NCBI GenBank assembly: GCA_027924585.1
Contig: BSBM01000904.1
Location: 20,979,001-21,043,000 of the forward strand
Direction of reading: 5' to 3'
From: Larix kaempferi
Taxonomy: Eukaryota; Streptophyta; Pinopsida; Pinales; Pinaceae
DNA: 64,000 nucleotides
The stretch's first letter is position 1, and each line of letters begins with the position of its first letter. This document shows positions 32,765 to 45,189 of the stretch, one piece after another. The translations under genes and the position numbers were made by a program. The notes below the pieces were generated by a model, which saw nothing but the letters and a program-made list of their open reading frames with translations, ran no database searches and was not told the DNA's origin.

Positions 32765-33600
32765 TTATCAAGAAGAAATTACTAGATTGAAAATGAGGAT
32801 TGCTAGGTAGGAAGGTGGTAGGAAGCTACATTTAACTCTAAACTACTATTTGAACAATCTCCTATTATTAAACCACCAGAGGATAGTCTAGAGGAAACTT
32901 CTAAGAGATATTCCAAAGCTAAAGGAGACAAAACATCACCATATGGATTCCAAAGAACAATGGAGATTATTGTTAATGATAGGATGGTCTCACTCTTTGA
33001 ATTATGGGTGATTTCCAACATTTATCTATGCTTAGTGGAAGGATTATTTCCTTGAAATAATCCTTCAAAATTGATCTCAAAAGGACAATGATTTTAATGA
33101 AATATTCATAGATACATTTGGTATAAGAATCAATGGCATGAATGATCATAAGAGACAAAAAGATAACCTCCCATCAAACATTAAACCAAAGCAGATAAGA
33201 GGGGGATGGGATATTGGGTTTGGTGTATTACAACTATTGATTTCAACATGCAATGTATTAGAGTAGAGAAGGAACCAAGTATTCTTTAAAGCAAGACTCC
33301 ATGAAAAGTCTAGAGGTTCATTCCCTCATGTAGGATATAAATCCTCATGTAAGAAGAAGTTGAGGTGAAACTGAACACAACCAAGATTACCCTAGGCAAA
33401 GAATTTGATGGCTTCACTAGTTTCCTAGAGGTTGAAATAAGAAAATGGTTCACCAACTTTATTGTGGACAACGTAAACCACAATTATATGGGTAGGGAAC
33501 ATAGTGGTGTCTTGGGTGGCATTGAAGATGGAATTTTTTCACTAAGGTTAAAGGAAGAAATAATTGTGGTCCCTCTTCATGATTACATCAAGGAGTGAGT
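32765..33600 (+). other. Coding-looking, unrecognised sequence right of the copia element
   Basis: A plus frame without stops from about 32826 to 33050 (for example P-P-E-D-S-L-E-E-T-S-K-R-Y) and an ORF at 33365-33598 look like protein remnants. I recognise no domain. They may be the other half of whatever the copia element interrupted. Confidence 0.3.
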
Positions 33601-35550
33601 AGTTCAAGTTATATATGTCATTTATAAGGCCACATGAATGCAAAGCAGATTAGGTAGTTAGGTTTTCTTAGGCATATTTGGCAAGTTTGAAGAGATTGTT
33701 TATGTAGGTTTCTTCAAAAAAGAGAGGCTTCACTTAAAAGCATATTTTATCACCTCCAATTTTGTAATTGAGAACCACTTGTGACTTCATTTTCCCTCTG
33801 TTTCCTTTGATTGTGTATTTTCCATTTAGTTTTCATATGTGTCTACAAGTGGACATCAAGATCCGACCAACTCTTATTTTCTTATGTATTTAGGGTTTTC
33901 CTAATATTCCAAGTATGTGGAAACCCCATCCTAGCACTTGGGATAAAATGCTTTTAATTTCCATTTAAATATCAATAATAGGAATTTCGTTGAGTTATTC
34001 CTGATAGTTTTGAATGATTCACATCAAGAAATTATTTTTTGATTAAGATCCAAAGATTTTATTCAAGTATCATTTAGAGTTTATGGTGATATCTTGACTA
34101 TTGGAAAGTGGAATTTTGAGCAAATATCTCTTTCCAATACATTGGGTTGATAATGAAAAAATACTTCAAATTTCTCTGAAAGACCTTTGTCATCTTTTTT
34201 TTTTGTTTTATTTTCCTCATGCAAATTCATGGTTATATTCAATTGCTTACATTGTGTGGAAAGGAGAAAAATAGTGATGTCTTGAGAAATATAGCTTATT
34301 ATAATTTCTTTCATCAATATTTACATCTCACAAATTGGATGTCCCTGATACTTTCTCAATTAAGATATTGTTTAAAGAATATATAGTTTTTTCCCCGAAT
34401 TTAAAGAATATATAGTTGTCTCAAGAACCTTGATTTATATGTTTGAAGTTAAATATCGTATGGGGTTTTTTGCATAAGACTCTCCCTCTCCATTTAGTAA
34501 ATCAAGAGGTAAATCCTTATTTGATAAATAGGAGTACCACCTCAATAAGAATGAAGGAGGGTGCTCCTTAATTCTCTCAAGGATCCTCCTTAGATGAGTT
34601 GATCGTTTCTTCCTTGAGAAAAAAGCGATCAACAATCCTGAAACTTTGAAATGATTGTCGAAATCCTTGAAACTCTTTAAATGCCTCTTTTTACCATATT
34701 AAAAGTAAAAGTGTGAGGATATTGAAAAGAAATCCCTAAAGTTCTACATCAGGGGAAACAAATCATTGGGAGAAGGGCATTCACCATAGAGTTTAGAAAA
34801 AAATAAAGGCATATTTTTTTCTATTCTATCTATTTATAATTTCAATCTCGTTGTGTTTCAATTTATCTGGATTAAAATTTTAGAAGACAGTGGAAAAATA
34901 AAAAAAATAAGAAAGGGAAAGAATCATAAATGAAATAGAAAAATAATCTACATACCTTAGATTTCTATGTTGTTGATTTGATGTCCTTCCAATGTGATCT
35001 TTGAATGATTTGATCTCTTCCTCTTGTTGTCTTCTTAAAAATATCCCTTTTCCCAAAGCTTCCCTCTAACAATGTTTTGTCTCCGCTTGATAGGTTTGAC
35101 ATTTGTAGGCCTTTTTTGGTAGTTTTTTTTACTCTTTTTTTAAAGTCCATGTGTACCTTTATTGCTATGACACATCGATTCCCAATTTAGATATGGATCA
35201 ACATTTTTCATAATAGATGAGAGGGTAGTAGAAGAATATAAAACCTTCATAAATATTTTTTGAGAGGTTTAGTGGTAGGTCTTTGCTAAAATAGTTTGAT
35301 AAACTTGGCACCCCTATCTTGTACAAGATCACTCGCATGTTAAACCATACAATGATCACTGATATCCCTAACAAACAATTGAAGCACTGATGATGAAAAA
35401 CATATCTAAAACTTTAATATTTTCTTAAAACTATGAACATTCAAACCAATGACATAATGAGTTCATTTCACTATGTTAAATATCAACCACACATACATAA
35501 CATAATTTTTATTGAAATGTAGGAAAACATACATTTAGAGGTAGTGGTAT
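33600..35550. other. AT-rich sequence without recognised features
   Basis: Short ORFs only, no family recognised. Homopolymer T runs at 34194-34206 and 35126-35140. Confidence 0.5.
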
Positions 35551-35559
35551 CACACTGCG

Positions 35560-36080
35560 GGTTTTGAAAATTCTTCATTCTATGTTTAAGAGGAAACTAC
35601 AACTCCATTAAGTTTCCCCATGCTCTTGTAGTGAGTCTCTATTTCATTCATGATTCATTTGTTTGATATGACAATAAATTGTTTGACACATGCATCTACC
35701 TATGTTTGATGTATTTAGCCTTTTTGAGTGAGAATGATGTAGGACAGAGTCCACTAAGTTTTCCCATCTCTTAAAGTCCATTAATTTGTCCCATCTCTCT
35801 TATAGTAAGTCTCACCTCTATTTCAATTTCATTTTTTAATATGCCATTAATTAATTTGGCACATGCATATACCTAGGCTTAATTTACTTGGGATAGGATA
35901 TTGGTTTTAATATGATATCAAGTCTACTAGTGCCCCCCACCCCTCCAAGTGCCCCAAGTTCTCTCATCCATACAATACCAAATCTCTTCCCTATTTATAT
36001 TTCAATTGTTTGATATTATATTATTTACTTTGGAATACACATATATGTAAGTTTGATGTATTTTACCTTGAATTTTGTAT
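35560..36080. repeat. Three diverged tandem units of ~170-190 bp
   Basis: Units at about 35580-35735, 35750-35900 and 35935-36075 share the order 'aagttttccca', 'agtctc', 'tatttcaatt', 'ttgatatgacaataaattgtttgacacatgcat' and 'taggtttgatgtatttt'. Similarity is low, so the duplication is old. Confidence 0.55.
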
Positions 36081-37520
36081 GACCTTGATAAAAGGTTGAG
36101 TTTAGATGCGCTTGATATTCCACTACCTATAAATAATATTTACAAGCTTAAATTGGAGAAAAAAAACACATGCAATTTGTAAATGAATTTGGATATTCAC
36201 TTTATCCTACCAATTGTGATATGCCACCATTAACTCATCATCTTGGGTTGGGGGTACTTCACTATGCTCAATATCTATTCTATGACAATTTAAATGTGTG
36301 AGATTGTTCAAAATGTAAAGAGTTGAAGATGAACCCTCAGGTTACAAACATTATAACATCATTTCAACGACTGGATGCATTGTGTTTTTCAATCCTTATT
36401 ATATTGTTTTTTTTAATCTCATTAATAAAATGTTTAAAATTTTCAAAATGAAGAGTTTGATGATAAACCTATTTATACCATTCCAATGCACCCTTCCACG
36501 ATGTTAGTATGAGAAAATATTGCTAGAAAAGGATCTTGGTAATAAAGTGTATGAAGAGTGGTTACGATAACCCCATTATATTCTCACCTTCTCCCAAGCC
36601 ACTTGGTGTTGGGAACAATTCTAGTCAAAATGATTCCTCATACGTGGGGGATGAATACATTGATGGACAAGTTGCCATGTATTTTTTTATTATCATGGGA
36701 TATATATGCCATGGGGTCAATGTTGGTTTATGTATTTGAACATGATGAGTTCGAGGACAATATCATGTTGTAAATACCTTACTTAAGAGGATGGAAAATT
36801 ATGCTAGCACACATGCTTTTGTGTTTTGTCAGACATGTGTTTCTCAACACTATTGAGGTACCTAGACCCATTCAATTGGATTTATTTTTGCAATTAAGTA
36901 TATAATATTAGTTATATTAAAGAGTGTCAGGAAACACTCAATTTGGACATACTATCTAAATCCTTGTAATGGCATTATACTCTTGCACTGTTCATAATTA
37001 GAAAACTACTCAAAGTTAAGGTTCTTCCTAATGAAAATAATTTACTAGGAAGTTGCAAAGAGGAAAAACAAGTCTTCAAAATGTTGGGTGTTGAGTACAT
37101 ATCATATCATTCTTATCTAAATGATTGTATTATTTATAGAGGCATATACTTGGAAAATAAGTAATGTCCTAAATTTGCATTGTTATTGAAAATTAAAATA
37201 AATCAAATGAATTAAAACACGTACCCTGCAAACAATACTAAGGCACATGGCTATAATACTAAGGATTCAAAGGATGTTTTTGGGGTAATGAATTAGGCAA
37301 GTTTTAAGGGTGGCATGACTCACATAGAAGCAAGCCTAGAGTTACGTGAATCCCAATTGATTCAATGGCCATGGAGCATATATTGGGAGACATGGTCAAA
37401 GAAATTCAAGGAGGAAATAAAGTTTAAAATTGAGAATACACATGGATGGAGTTAACCATTTTCCTTCCAAAACACTAGCTTTTCTAGTCGAAAATCGATA
37501 TCATCAATAAGAACACCCCC
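36080..37520. other. Unassigned sequence upstream of the TNP2 remnant
   Basis: ORFs of 60-70 codons at 36536-36773 are unrecognised. A plus frame near 37290-37400 (E-A-S-L-E-L-R-E-S-Q) may be the front of the same transposon gene. No other feature. Confidence 0.35.
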
Positions 37521-37529
37521 CCATAGTTA

Positions 37530-38488
37530 TCCATGAAAAAATGAAGATCTAATGTTGGCCCTCATACTTCTAAAGAGAAAATAAGTCAAGAGGATGGATG
37601 TATGCATGTTTCCCTTTATTGAAAAGGTACAAAAATCATGGGAAGGTGTAGAGGTTTATGATGTACCAAGACCCTTTGAATGAACAATTGTTGTTTATGT
37701 TGTATGGGAATGTATGTTCACACACCACACATGATCATCCTAGATTAGGAGTTTGCTTTCATAAGCATGCTAATTTGATTTAATCCCATTTGTTTCATTT
37801 ACAAATGTAATTTTGGATCGTTTACCATGTTTTCCCTCATGTTATATTTATCTTATAATGTTGTAGATCTAATACAAAAAGGGTATTATTCATCCAAATC
37901 TTGTCTACTCGTTATGAAGTCCTAATACTGTCATGACCTAAGAAAGTGCATTTTTTACTACTCAATTTTTTCCTCCTAGTTGATCGTATTTATAAAATAT
38001 TGGAAACCATATTCAATGGAATAAAAGAGAGTTATTGCCCATTTGTAACAATGAAACCATTAGAATGGTTAAGGGCATGGAAAAGAGAAAGGAGAAGGAA
38101 TTCAAATTATAAGGGTCCTACTTTTTTTTACCACTATAAGGATCAAATTCTAATAGGGATGAAAAAATATCCATATTCTATGACCTTTCATTGGGAACAT
38201 CTCAAGATTGTCCATCTATGTGACCTAGTGCACATATTAAAAAATGTTTCCTCTTCTTTGTGGAATAACATATCATTAAACAAAAGTGACACATTTGCAT
38301 CCATGAGAGATCTTGTGGCTCATAATTCTAAAAAACAATATTGGCCCCAAAAAATGTACATTAAAAGGGATCCCTCATAGACATTCAAAGAACATGATGT
38401 CCCATGAACTTAAAAAAGATATTTCGCTTTAACAAAGAAGTTAATATTGGAGGTGAGGACACCAAACACACACTACACATATATAGAT

Positions 38489-38519
<31 letters not shown>

Positions 38520-38885
38520 TGTATGTATGTGTATATACTTTGAAGTATAGTTTGTGGGATTCCTCCTTCTTCCCCTTATTTTTGAATGGTGGACAATATT
38601 AACTTCCAAGCACATTATCAACTAGTAACCCATTAGGAATCGATCCCATGACCTCTCGACGATTACACATTCATAGCATTTGGGATTTTTCCAAATGAGC
38701 TAACTCATTGGGACATACATGGCATACATACATAAATACATACATATATATAATATATGGGTCAAATGAAGCAATGCTTAACAATTGAAGGTCAATTGTT
38801 GGGCCTAAAATCTCTTGGTGTGTGTATGTGTGAACACATTCAAATATTTTTGCTTGAGTACCCTATAGAAGTTATGTGTATGTAC
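37530..38885 (+). pseudogene. CACTA TNP2-type transposase remnant, split by a SINE
   Basis: A plus frame reads L-M-L-A-L-I-L near 37545 and, after a stop, M-D-V-C-M-F-P-F-I-E-K-V with W-E-G-V-E-V-Y-D near 37595-37665; this order matches the Transposase_21/TNP2 domain. The ORF 37946-38380 contains C-D-L-V-H-I-L-K-N-V and R-D-L-V-A-H-N, the D-L-M-H-x-x-K-N-V block of TNP2. Downstream, V-R-T-P-N-T-H-Y (38454 onward) and, after about 300 inserted bases, G-Q-L-L-G-L-K-S (near 38790) match R-T-P-x-x-Y and G-L-K-S-H-D. TNP2 cuts the ends of CACTA elements. Stops, frameshifts and missing ends rule out activity. Confidence 0.7.
38486..38741 (-). mobile_element. tRNA-derived SINE (minus strand) inside the TNP2 remnant
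   Basis: The minus strand shows an A-box (TTAGCTCATTTGG, near 38680-38705) and a B-box (GGGATCGATTCCT, near 38632-38646) at tRNA-like spacing. An unrelated body and a CA/GT plus CATA microsatellite tail (38492-38530) follow. ACATATATA at 38477-38485 and 38742-38750 could be the target duplication, but it is low complexity. The coding motifs of TNP2 resume immediately to the right. Confidence 0.6.
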
Positions 38886-40310
38886 CTACATACAAACATA
38901 CATGTGCACACAAACACACACACACATCCTTCCATCCTTCCAAACTTCCCAATAGGAGGAAGAATGAGAGTAGTGTATAAGTCGCATGTAGTCTCATACA
39001 AGCAAATCCTTTGTGTGTGTCTTAACTCTTACGTGGAGAATGCACGTAATACATGATTCTAATTAACTATGTTCTTCAACCATGTTTATGTTATAAAACA
39101 GTGATCCAAAATGAATGTGAGATTGAACACTTACCTTAATGACCTCACAACTTTCAACATTCTTAGAACTATATATGAGCAATATTTCCCTCCATTTGTG
39201 GCTATGACGCTTGGTAGACCCCAACTATGTCCTAGGAATTGTAATGATTGCTATATATTCAAATTGAAGATGATCCTCCTGAGGTTGTTGGGAGTCCATG
39301 GAAGCTAATATGAGAGGAAGAAGGAATGTTTCCTCCTCATCCTTTACTTCATATGTGATGTTATGATTCCCTTCCTTCTCTTCACATGATCACAACCCCT
39401 TGAATTAACATTGTACATCTTCCAAGAAAGAAATTAACAACCAATTGTTTCATGTGCTTCTTATCCTTACAATGTATTTTTGAGTCGCTAAGACCAATTT
39501 AAGGACTTCTACCAGAACCAAGACCACTAACAAAATATTGAGTTTGAGATTGATATCGAAACATAAGGGAAAGACCATAGCACTATTCTATGAATAAACT
39601 TTGTAAATCATATTAGTTGTTGTGCGACATAGCTATATATTTAAAGGTTTTTATAATTGAAACCTAGAAAAAGACCATTATGAGTTGCATCCTTACAACT
39701 ATTCACAATTATGATTGCCCAACATCAAACTTGTAAAGTTTCTTTGATCCCTCGAGAGATATACATTTGTAAGTTTTGAAAAGATAATGACTTTACTAGA
39801 GTTTTCAATATGATTTCTCGCACCATCCTAAAACCTATGAATTCATCCCAAATAGGATTTTGTCCAAGTTGCTAGTGGGAACCAAACACCTTCTTTCATC
39901 ATCGACATAACAAAAGAAGAAAACGAAAATGTGTGTGAGAGAGAACTTGTAATAACACCACTCCCCCCTACACTTTACCATAACTGTCACTCAACCCATT
40001 GGGTTCTTGAGTAGCAACATTGTTTCTATTTGTTGGTTCTAATTGTAGATGCAACTCCCTTATAGATACCCAACTTTTGATTTGTAGATTACATCATGCA
40101 TCATTTTATCCAAGAAGCCATATTTCATTAGTCATTGCCTTTGTCAAAGAAATTGAGAAAAATGAAAAAATCCCTAGGCCTACACAAAGGTCAAGAAAGG
40201 GATAGATAGATTAGAACAATTTGTGTGGAAATCATGCGTGTATCCACTTATCAAATCCAAAATCGTGTAGGTATCATCATTCATTGATGTAGATAGAAAT
40301 AACATTGATT
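38886..40310. other. No recognised gene
   Basis: CA-rich patches and short ORFs, one at 39111-39308. The TNP2 gene might continue here in unrecognisable form. Confidence 0.4.
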
Positions 40311-40311
40311 A

Positions 40312-41640
40312 TTTTTTTTATAAGGTTCGGGATTATATTATGCTATAAAAGAGAGAAAACAATAGATAACAGAGTTTAGGAATCTCTAAGCAAAAAGAGA
40401 CTGACTGTCAAAGACGTGCCAAGCAACCAAAGACTGAAAATATCTATGAGACATGTTTGAGCTATTTTCTAACCACTAAGACTGAAGGTATCCGCAATAT
40501 GATCCCCCATGAGCCGGGGGATATGACCCACTAAAATCAATGTGTAAAGAACCCTGATCATATTAAAAAATATAGTGCTATCATGAAAACAAAAACAAAT
40601 CCTAGTCGTCATCAAAGATGGTAATGAGAGATGGACCAACACCTGGGCACTCTTTTTTGATTGTGCGCTTGAATGCCTCAGGGCAACGACGAAAGATCAA
40701 TTGCGTGGTTGTTGGGTTGGCAGGAGGAGGCCGACTGAAGTGCTTTCCAGTGAGCTATCGAGCGAGCATATACAGTTTGGAATTGACTTGCTCATTGGTG
40801 GCTACCTGGTTGCAAGCAATGTGTTGCATCCTAATCTTGATGTTGTGGAGCCTAGTCGAGATGGACTGCATGTCCCTAGCTCCCTCCTACCTACCTTCCT
40901 TGCATTCCTCTAGGGCCATGCTGAAGAGGGCCTTCATAGAACAAAAAATACCTAGGGTGCGGGTGTGACGAGTCAACGAGTCTCTCTCGTGTGGGAAGAC
41001 CCCGAGTCTTCAATCAAACCACCACAATCCTCCTCAAGCTCTTGTGTGTCGGGGCATTTAATTTCCTTGCGAACCCTCCCTTCCATTTGGGCTATATATG
41101 CCTTATCCCGCTACCCTACCTTGTTTGCAAAGAATCCCTTTGCATTCTCCATGTCCTTGAGGGCCCTAGGCATGTGAGTCTGCCTGGGCTTGTTGGAGGT
41201 TTTCCTCGTGGTTTTCTTCATGCGAACTATGCTGCCAGTGTCCCAACCAAGGGGCTAGACGAAATACCAGTGATCCTCCACACAGAAGCCGAAGCTGTCT
41301 GGCACCAGAACAAAGCTTGCCTCAAGGTTGGGATGACAATTGGCCTTAGTGATGCATCTGCAGGGGGAGTGTCAGCCAAAGCATTCCCAAAAAAGAAACA
41401 TTCTCTCCTTACCATGGGCGGTTCTATCACAGTAAAGGATGGCATGAGTGGCCATGAATGCCCACACATAGTGATGAGCAAGGGGCACAACCAAATTCTG
41501 ATTCAAAGTACAAATATGCACCTTCGCCTTAAATGGAAAATCATGAATATTACAACTGTTCGTGAGTATGCTAAGAGGTGACCTCCACTTGAAAACGCAC
41601 CTGCCACACAACATGTGGCATCCTCATTTGAGCTCATCAT
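40312..41640 (-). mobile_element. Retroposon-like block with unidentified coding remnant (minus strand)
   Basis: On the minus strand this GC-richer block ends in a 3' region with a short A tract (T run at 40312-40320). Upstream are coding-looking stretches. One frame near 41190-40980 has a charged helical segment (D-M-E-N-A-K-G-F-F-A-N-K and A-Y-I-A-Q-M-E-G-R-V). Another, near 40890-40615, has S-K-L-Y-M-L-A-R and K-H-F-S-R-P-P-P-A-N-P. Stops and frameshifts are present. A LINE end, a gag remnant or a processed gene copy are all possible; no target duplication was found. Confidence 0.35.
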
Positions 41641-42570
41641 ATTGGCTTGTATTGATAACCCGATTACACCCGTCGTGGGGAAGAAAGAACATTAAATATT
41701 AATGTTGAGCCTCACCTTTAATGTTGAGGGTGATTTGTAGTGATAGAGGGTCAAGAGATCGAGACAACATTAATGGTAGCATGCTTGGAAGTAAAATAAA
41801 TTTCACAAATTGAGAAAGAATTTATGGAAACAACTTCTTGGAAATAAAGCAAAATTCATATTGTCGTCACTTTACTTTTTCCTACATGAAGAACACTTGC
41901 CTTAACATATTTAGAAATGATGAGCAATTACAAGTCACACCCTCCTACTATTTCTTAAAGGTGAAAATAATGTGTTATAACAATCCTGGGTAATGTAATA
42001 TTCAATGAACCTGAATTCTTTAGGGTACTTTGCAAGGCCCTTTCTGGGGTTAAGAATTCTATAAGGTAGTATGGGATTTCCATATAGAGAATCCTTATTT
42101 CCATACATCTCCTCGACCTCTTCAAGTTCAGTTTCATTGGAAGGAAGGGATGTGGCGATGTAATATAATTGATTATAGACCTACAATTTCCTACAATATA
42201 CCTTTCCTTAGAGGCTTGTTTTCCTTCGGTAATTAAAGAGAGATAGAATCAAGTCTCTCGAGTTGCCGGAAAAAGGAAGAAAGATCTATATAAAGGAGCA
42301 TTCATAGCATGTCTAGAATAATTTAGAGCATGCTTAGAACTATTTATGACATGTACAACAAGATACCAATGATGATCATCCACAAGTAGCAGCTAATCAT
42401 ATAGATTGTAAGTATATATTAAAGAAGGTAGACCAATGTAATAAGGAAAGATGGAGTTTTTGAAAGTAGGCAAGGTTAGGCACTCTCCCCTTTAAGAGAT
42501 AAGAATATCTTAATCCTTAGAATAAGTAGGTGGGGAGGAACCTTTCAACTTCCTCTCCTTATCCCTTGAG
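41640..42570. other. No recognised gene
   Basis: AT-rich sequence with a small repeat of 'aatgttgag' near 41700-41730. Confidence 0.5.
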
Positions 42571-42746
42571 TTAGCTCTTACATTATAACCATATATCAAA
42601 CACAAGCAACAAATATAAGCTGCAATAAGTAGAGTCTTATGATTTTTAGGAAATCTCCTTAGCTCTTACATTATAACCATATATCAAACACAAGCAACAA
42701 ATATAAGCTGCAATAAGTGAAGTCTTATGATTTTTAGGAAATCTCC
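42571..42746. repeat. Recent tandem duplication, 88-bp unit x2
   Basis: Units 42571-42658 and 42659-42746 are almost identical (a two-base difference at 'aagtagagtc'/'aagtgaagtc'). Confidence 0.9.
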
Positions 42747-43136
42747 TTTCAATACATCCCCATTTAAGGTTATTCCAATTTGATTTACCCCTTAACATAT
42801 TTGGCTTACCCTGAACCATTACTAATTTTTTGTGTTGTCTTTGGAAAAGTTTTCAACCTAGTAATGGGTTTATTTAAAATTTCAAAAAATGTTTTTTCGT
42901 TTGGAATTTTGAAGCCTTACAAATTACAATGTCATACTTATTTTTAAATGATTATTACCCTTATTGGCTTAATAATCATGACATTTTTTAAATAACTATA
43001 ACATACATATATTTTATCTTATTCTCATTATTCTTGATTCTTCTATTCAAAGTCAGTTGGATTCTCTTATGCAAGACACTAACAAGTGAAATTGGTAAAG
43101 CCAAAGTTCATGACCTTAAATGTTTCTAATGATACG

Positions 43137-43425
43137 TTGACCAACATATATTTCACGTAGGAAGGTCACTTGATTTGGAACATCACATCATATATGTTGA
43201 CAAACATATATTTCACCCAGGAAGGTCACTTGATTTGGAAAATCACATCATACACCTACTTGGGTTTTAGTTTTTAGATCTACACTTCATTAGGAAGGTC
43301 ACTCAATTTGGAATATCACATCATATATATTAACCAACATATATTTCAGTCACTTGATTTGGAACATCACATCATACACTTACTTAGGTTATAGTTTTTA
43401 GAGCTACACTTCAACTCAAGACAAG
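43137..43425. repeat. Tandem repeats with 'aaggtcacttgatttggaacatcacatcat' core
   Basis: Four cores at about 43162, 43223, 43298 and 43352. They form two larger units that also share 'tagtttttagagctacacttca'. Moderate divergence. Confidence 0.75.
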
Positions 43426-43639
43426 CATCTTAGACATTGCCATGCAAAGGGCACGAGATATGGTAGGGTAAAGTTTGCAATTTTAGTTTAAGAATATCCT
43501 TCCACATTGTGACTTTTTGATGTGCTGGTTAAGTTGAGAGCTTTATATGAATATGAATTTTAAGTTCCTGGCCTCAATGAGATGAAGTGGAGACGGTTGA
43601 AAATGATCTATATACTTATTTTACACAAACACATTATTG

Positions 43640-43885
43640 GTTGTAAGGGAAAATGTCATGAAAATATCACCTTCTATTTTGTTGCAAGGGAAAATATCAC
43701 ACTATATTGTGCACGTGGAGGGTACAACCCCTTATAAGTGAAAATATCATACTATATGGTGCATGCAGAGGGAACAACCCCTTGCTATAGAGACTATATC
43801 TTAAGGTTGGTCACTATATTGTGCATTGTGCATGTAGAGGGAACAACCCTTTGTTGTAGAGGCTATCTTAAGGTTGTTCACTTAT
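43640..43885. repeat. Tandem repeats 'aaaatatcacactatattgtgca...gagggaacaacccctt'
   Basis: Three to four imperfect units of ~60-80 bp. A related phrase (gcaagggaataatctcacattgcattgtgcatg) recurs at 55960-56005, so this is a dispersed repeat as well. Confidence 0.7.
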
Positions 43886-44930
43886 TTAAATTGACTGTGT
43901 TGTATGGATGATACAATATCTTGAAGGAACACGTAAGGAATGTATATTCATACTTGGTTTGCTCTTTTATTTAGGTTTTACTTTTGACCAACCTTTTAGT
44001 AAATGATGTTGGTGTCTTTCTTTTATAAGCCTAATTATCTCCTTATGAATTCTATTTAACTGCCTGACACCTTCATAATATGAAAACAAAGGTTAATGAG
44101 CCTATCCAAATGAATATCTTTAATGAATATTTTGAATAAGTACACCTAGAATACATGCATTACTATTCCTAGAGCTCTTCGCCCCAATGGCCTTTTACAT
44201 TGAATGTTTATGTGTTTGATTGGGTCACTACTCTTTTGAAACAATTTCAAATACATTGCTCACATGGATTGAAATTCCTACTGAGATAACTTCACATGTT
44301 CACACCACAATAGACAAGGAATCAAACATCAATTCCCAAGGTTGGTCTATTTGTAACACTAGGTCTTCATCAATGAAACTATACCATAGCACACCTGTTT
44401 GTGGGATATTAAAAAATACCCCTAATTTCACTAGATATTGATAAATACCTACCAAAATCCTCTTGTTGAGTCCCCTCCTATACATCTTTCCAATTAAAAA
44501 ACCCTATTTTTACTAGATACCCCATTTTATACCCCCCAATACCTATCAGCCCCCTATACCCTATGCCCCCCAATATCTACATTATATTTGAACTTATTTT
44601 TTAAAATTTAAAAACCCCCCTTCATGAATGAACGTGATAAGATGTTGGTCAACAAGATGAAGCCTTAGTGATTTGTAAACTATGTACCTTGGTCAAGTTG
44701 AAAACGAGGAGTAGTTCATCTCCTGTTGCCGAATATGCAATAATATTAGAGGTAGATACAAGTACTTCTTTCATGATAGAGGAGGTTCATTAACCACTTT
44801 CTCTCATTTTGAAGATCAAATTTGCCTTGATCTATTTATCATGGAATTATTTCTTCACATTCATCATCTCTTGATTAAGGAAGACCAAAGAGCCCATGAG
44901 CCCCATCATATCACCTCTTTCTTTCAACCA

Positions 44931-45148
44931 TACATTGTGTTTCTAGCCATAAACACTTGAATTATTTGGATAATTGATAGAGGCAAATGCCATTTTTCAT
45001 TATACAAATCTTTGAGATAGTTCACACCCAAAATGCACATACATTGTGTTTCTAGCCATAAACACTTGAATTATTTGGATAATTGGCAGAGGCAAATGGC
45101 ATTTTTCATTATAGAAATCTCCGAGATAGTTCACATCCAAAATGCACA
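44931..45148. repeat. Tandem duplication, 109-bp unit x2
   Basis: Units 44931-45039 and 45040-45148 differ at a handful of positions. Confidence 0.9.
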
Positions 45149-45189
45149 TCCCTATTAAACACGATTGCAAAAATGCACATCTAGGCCCC

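Noticed and set aside
38385-38621. Minus ORF with Cys-Val repeats
   Set aside because: Product of the (CA)n microsatellite; no real protein.
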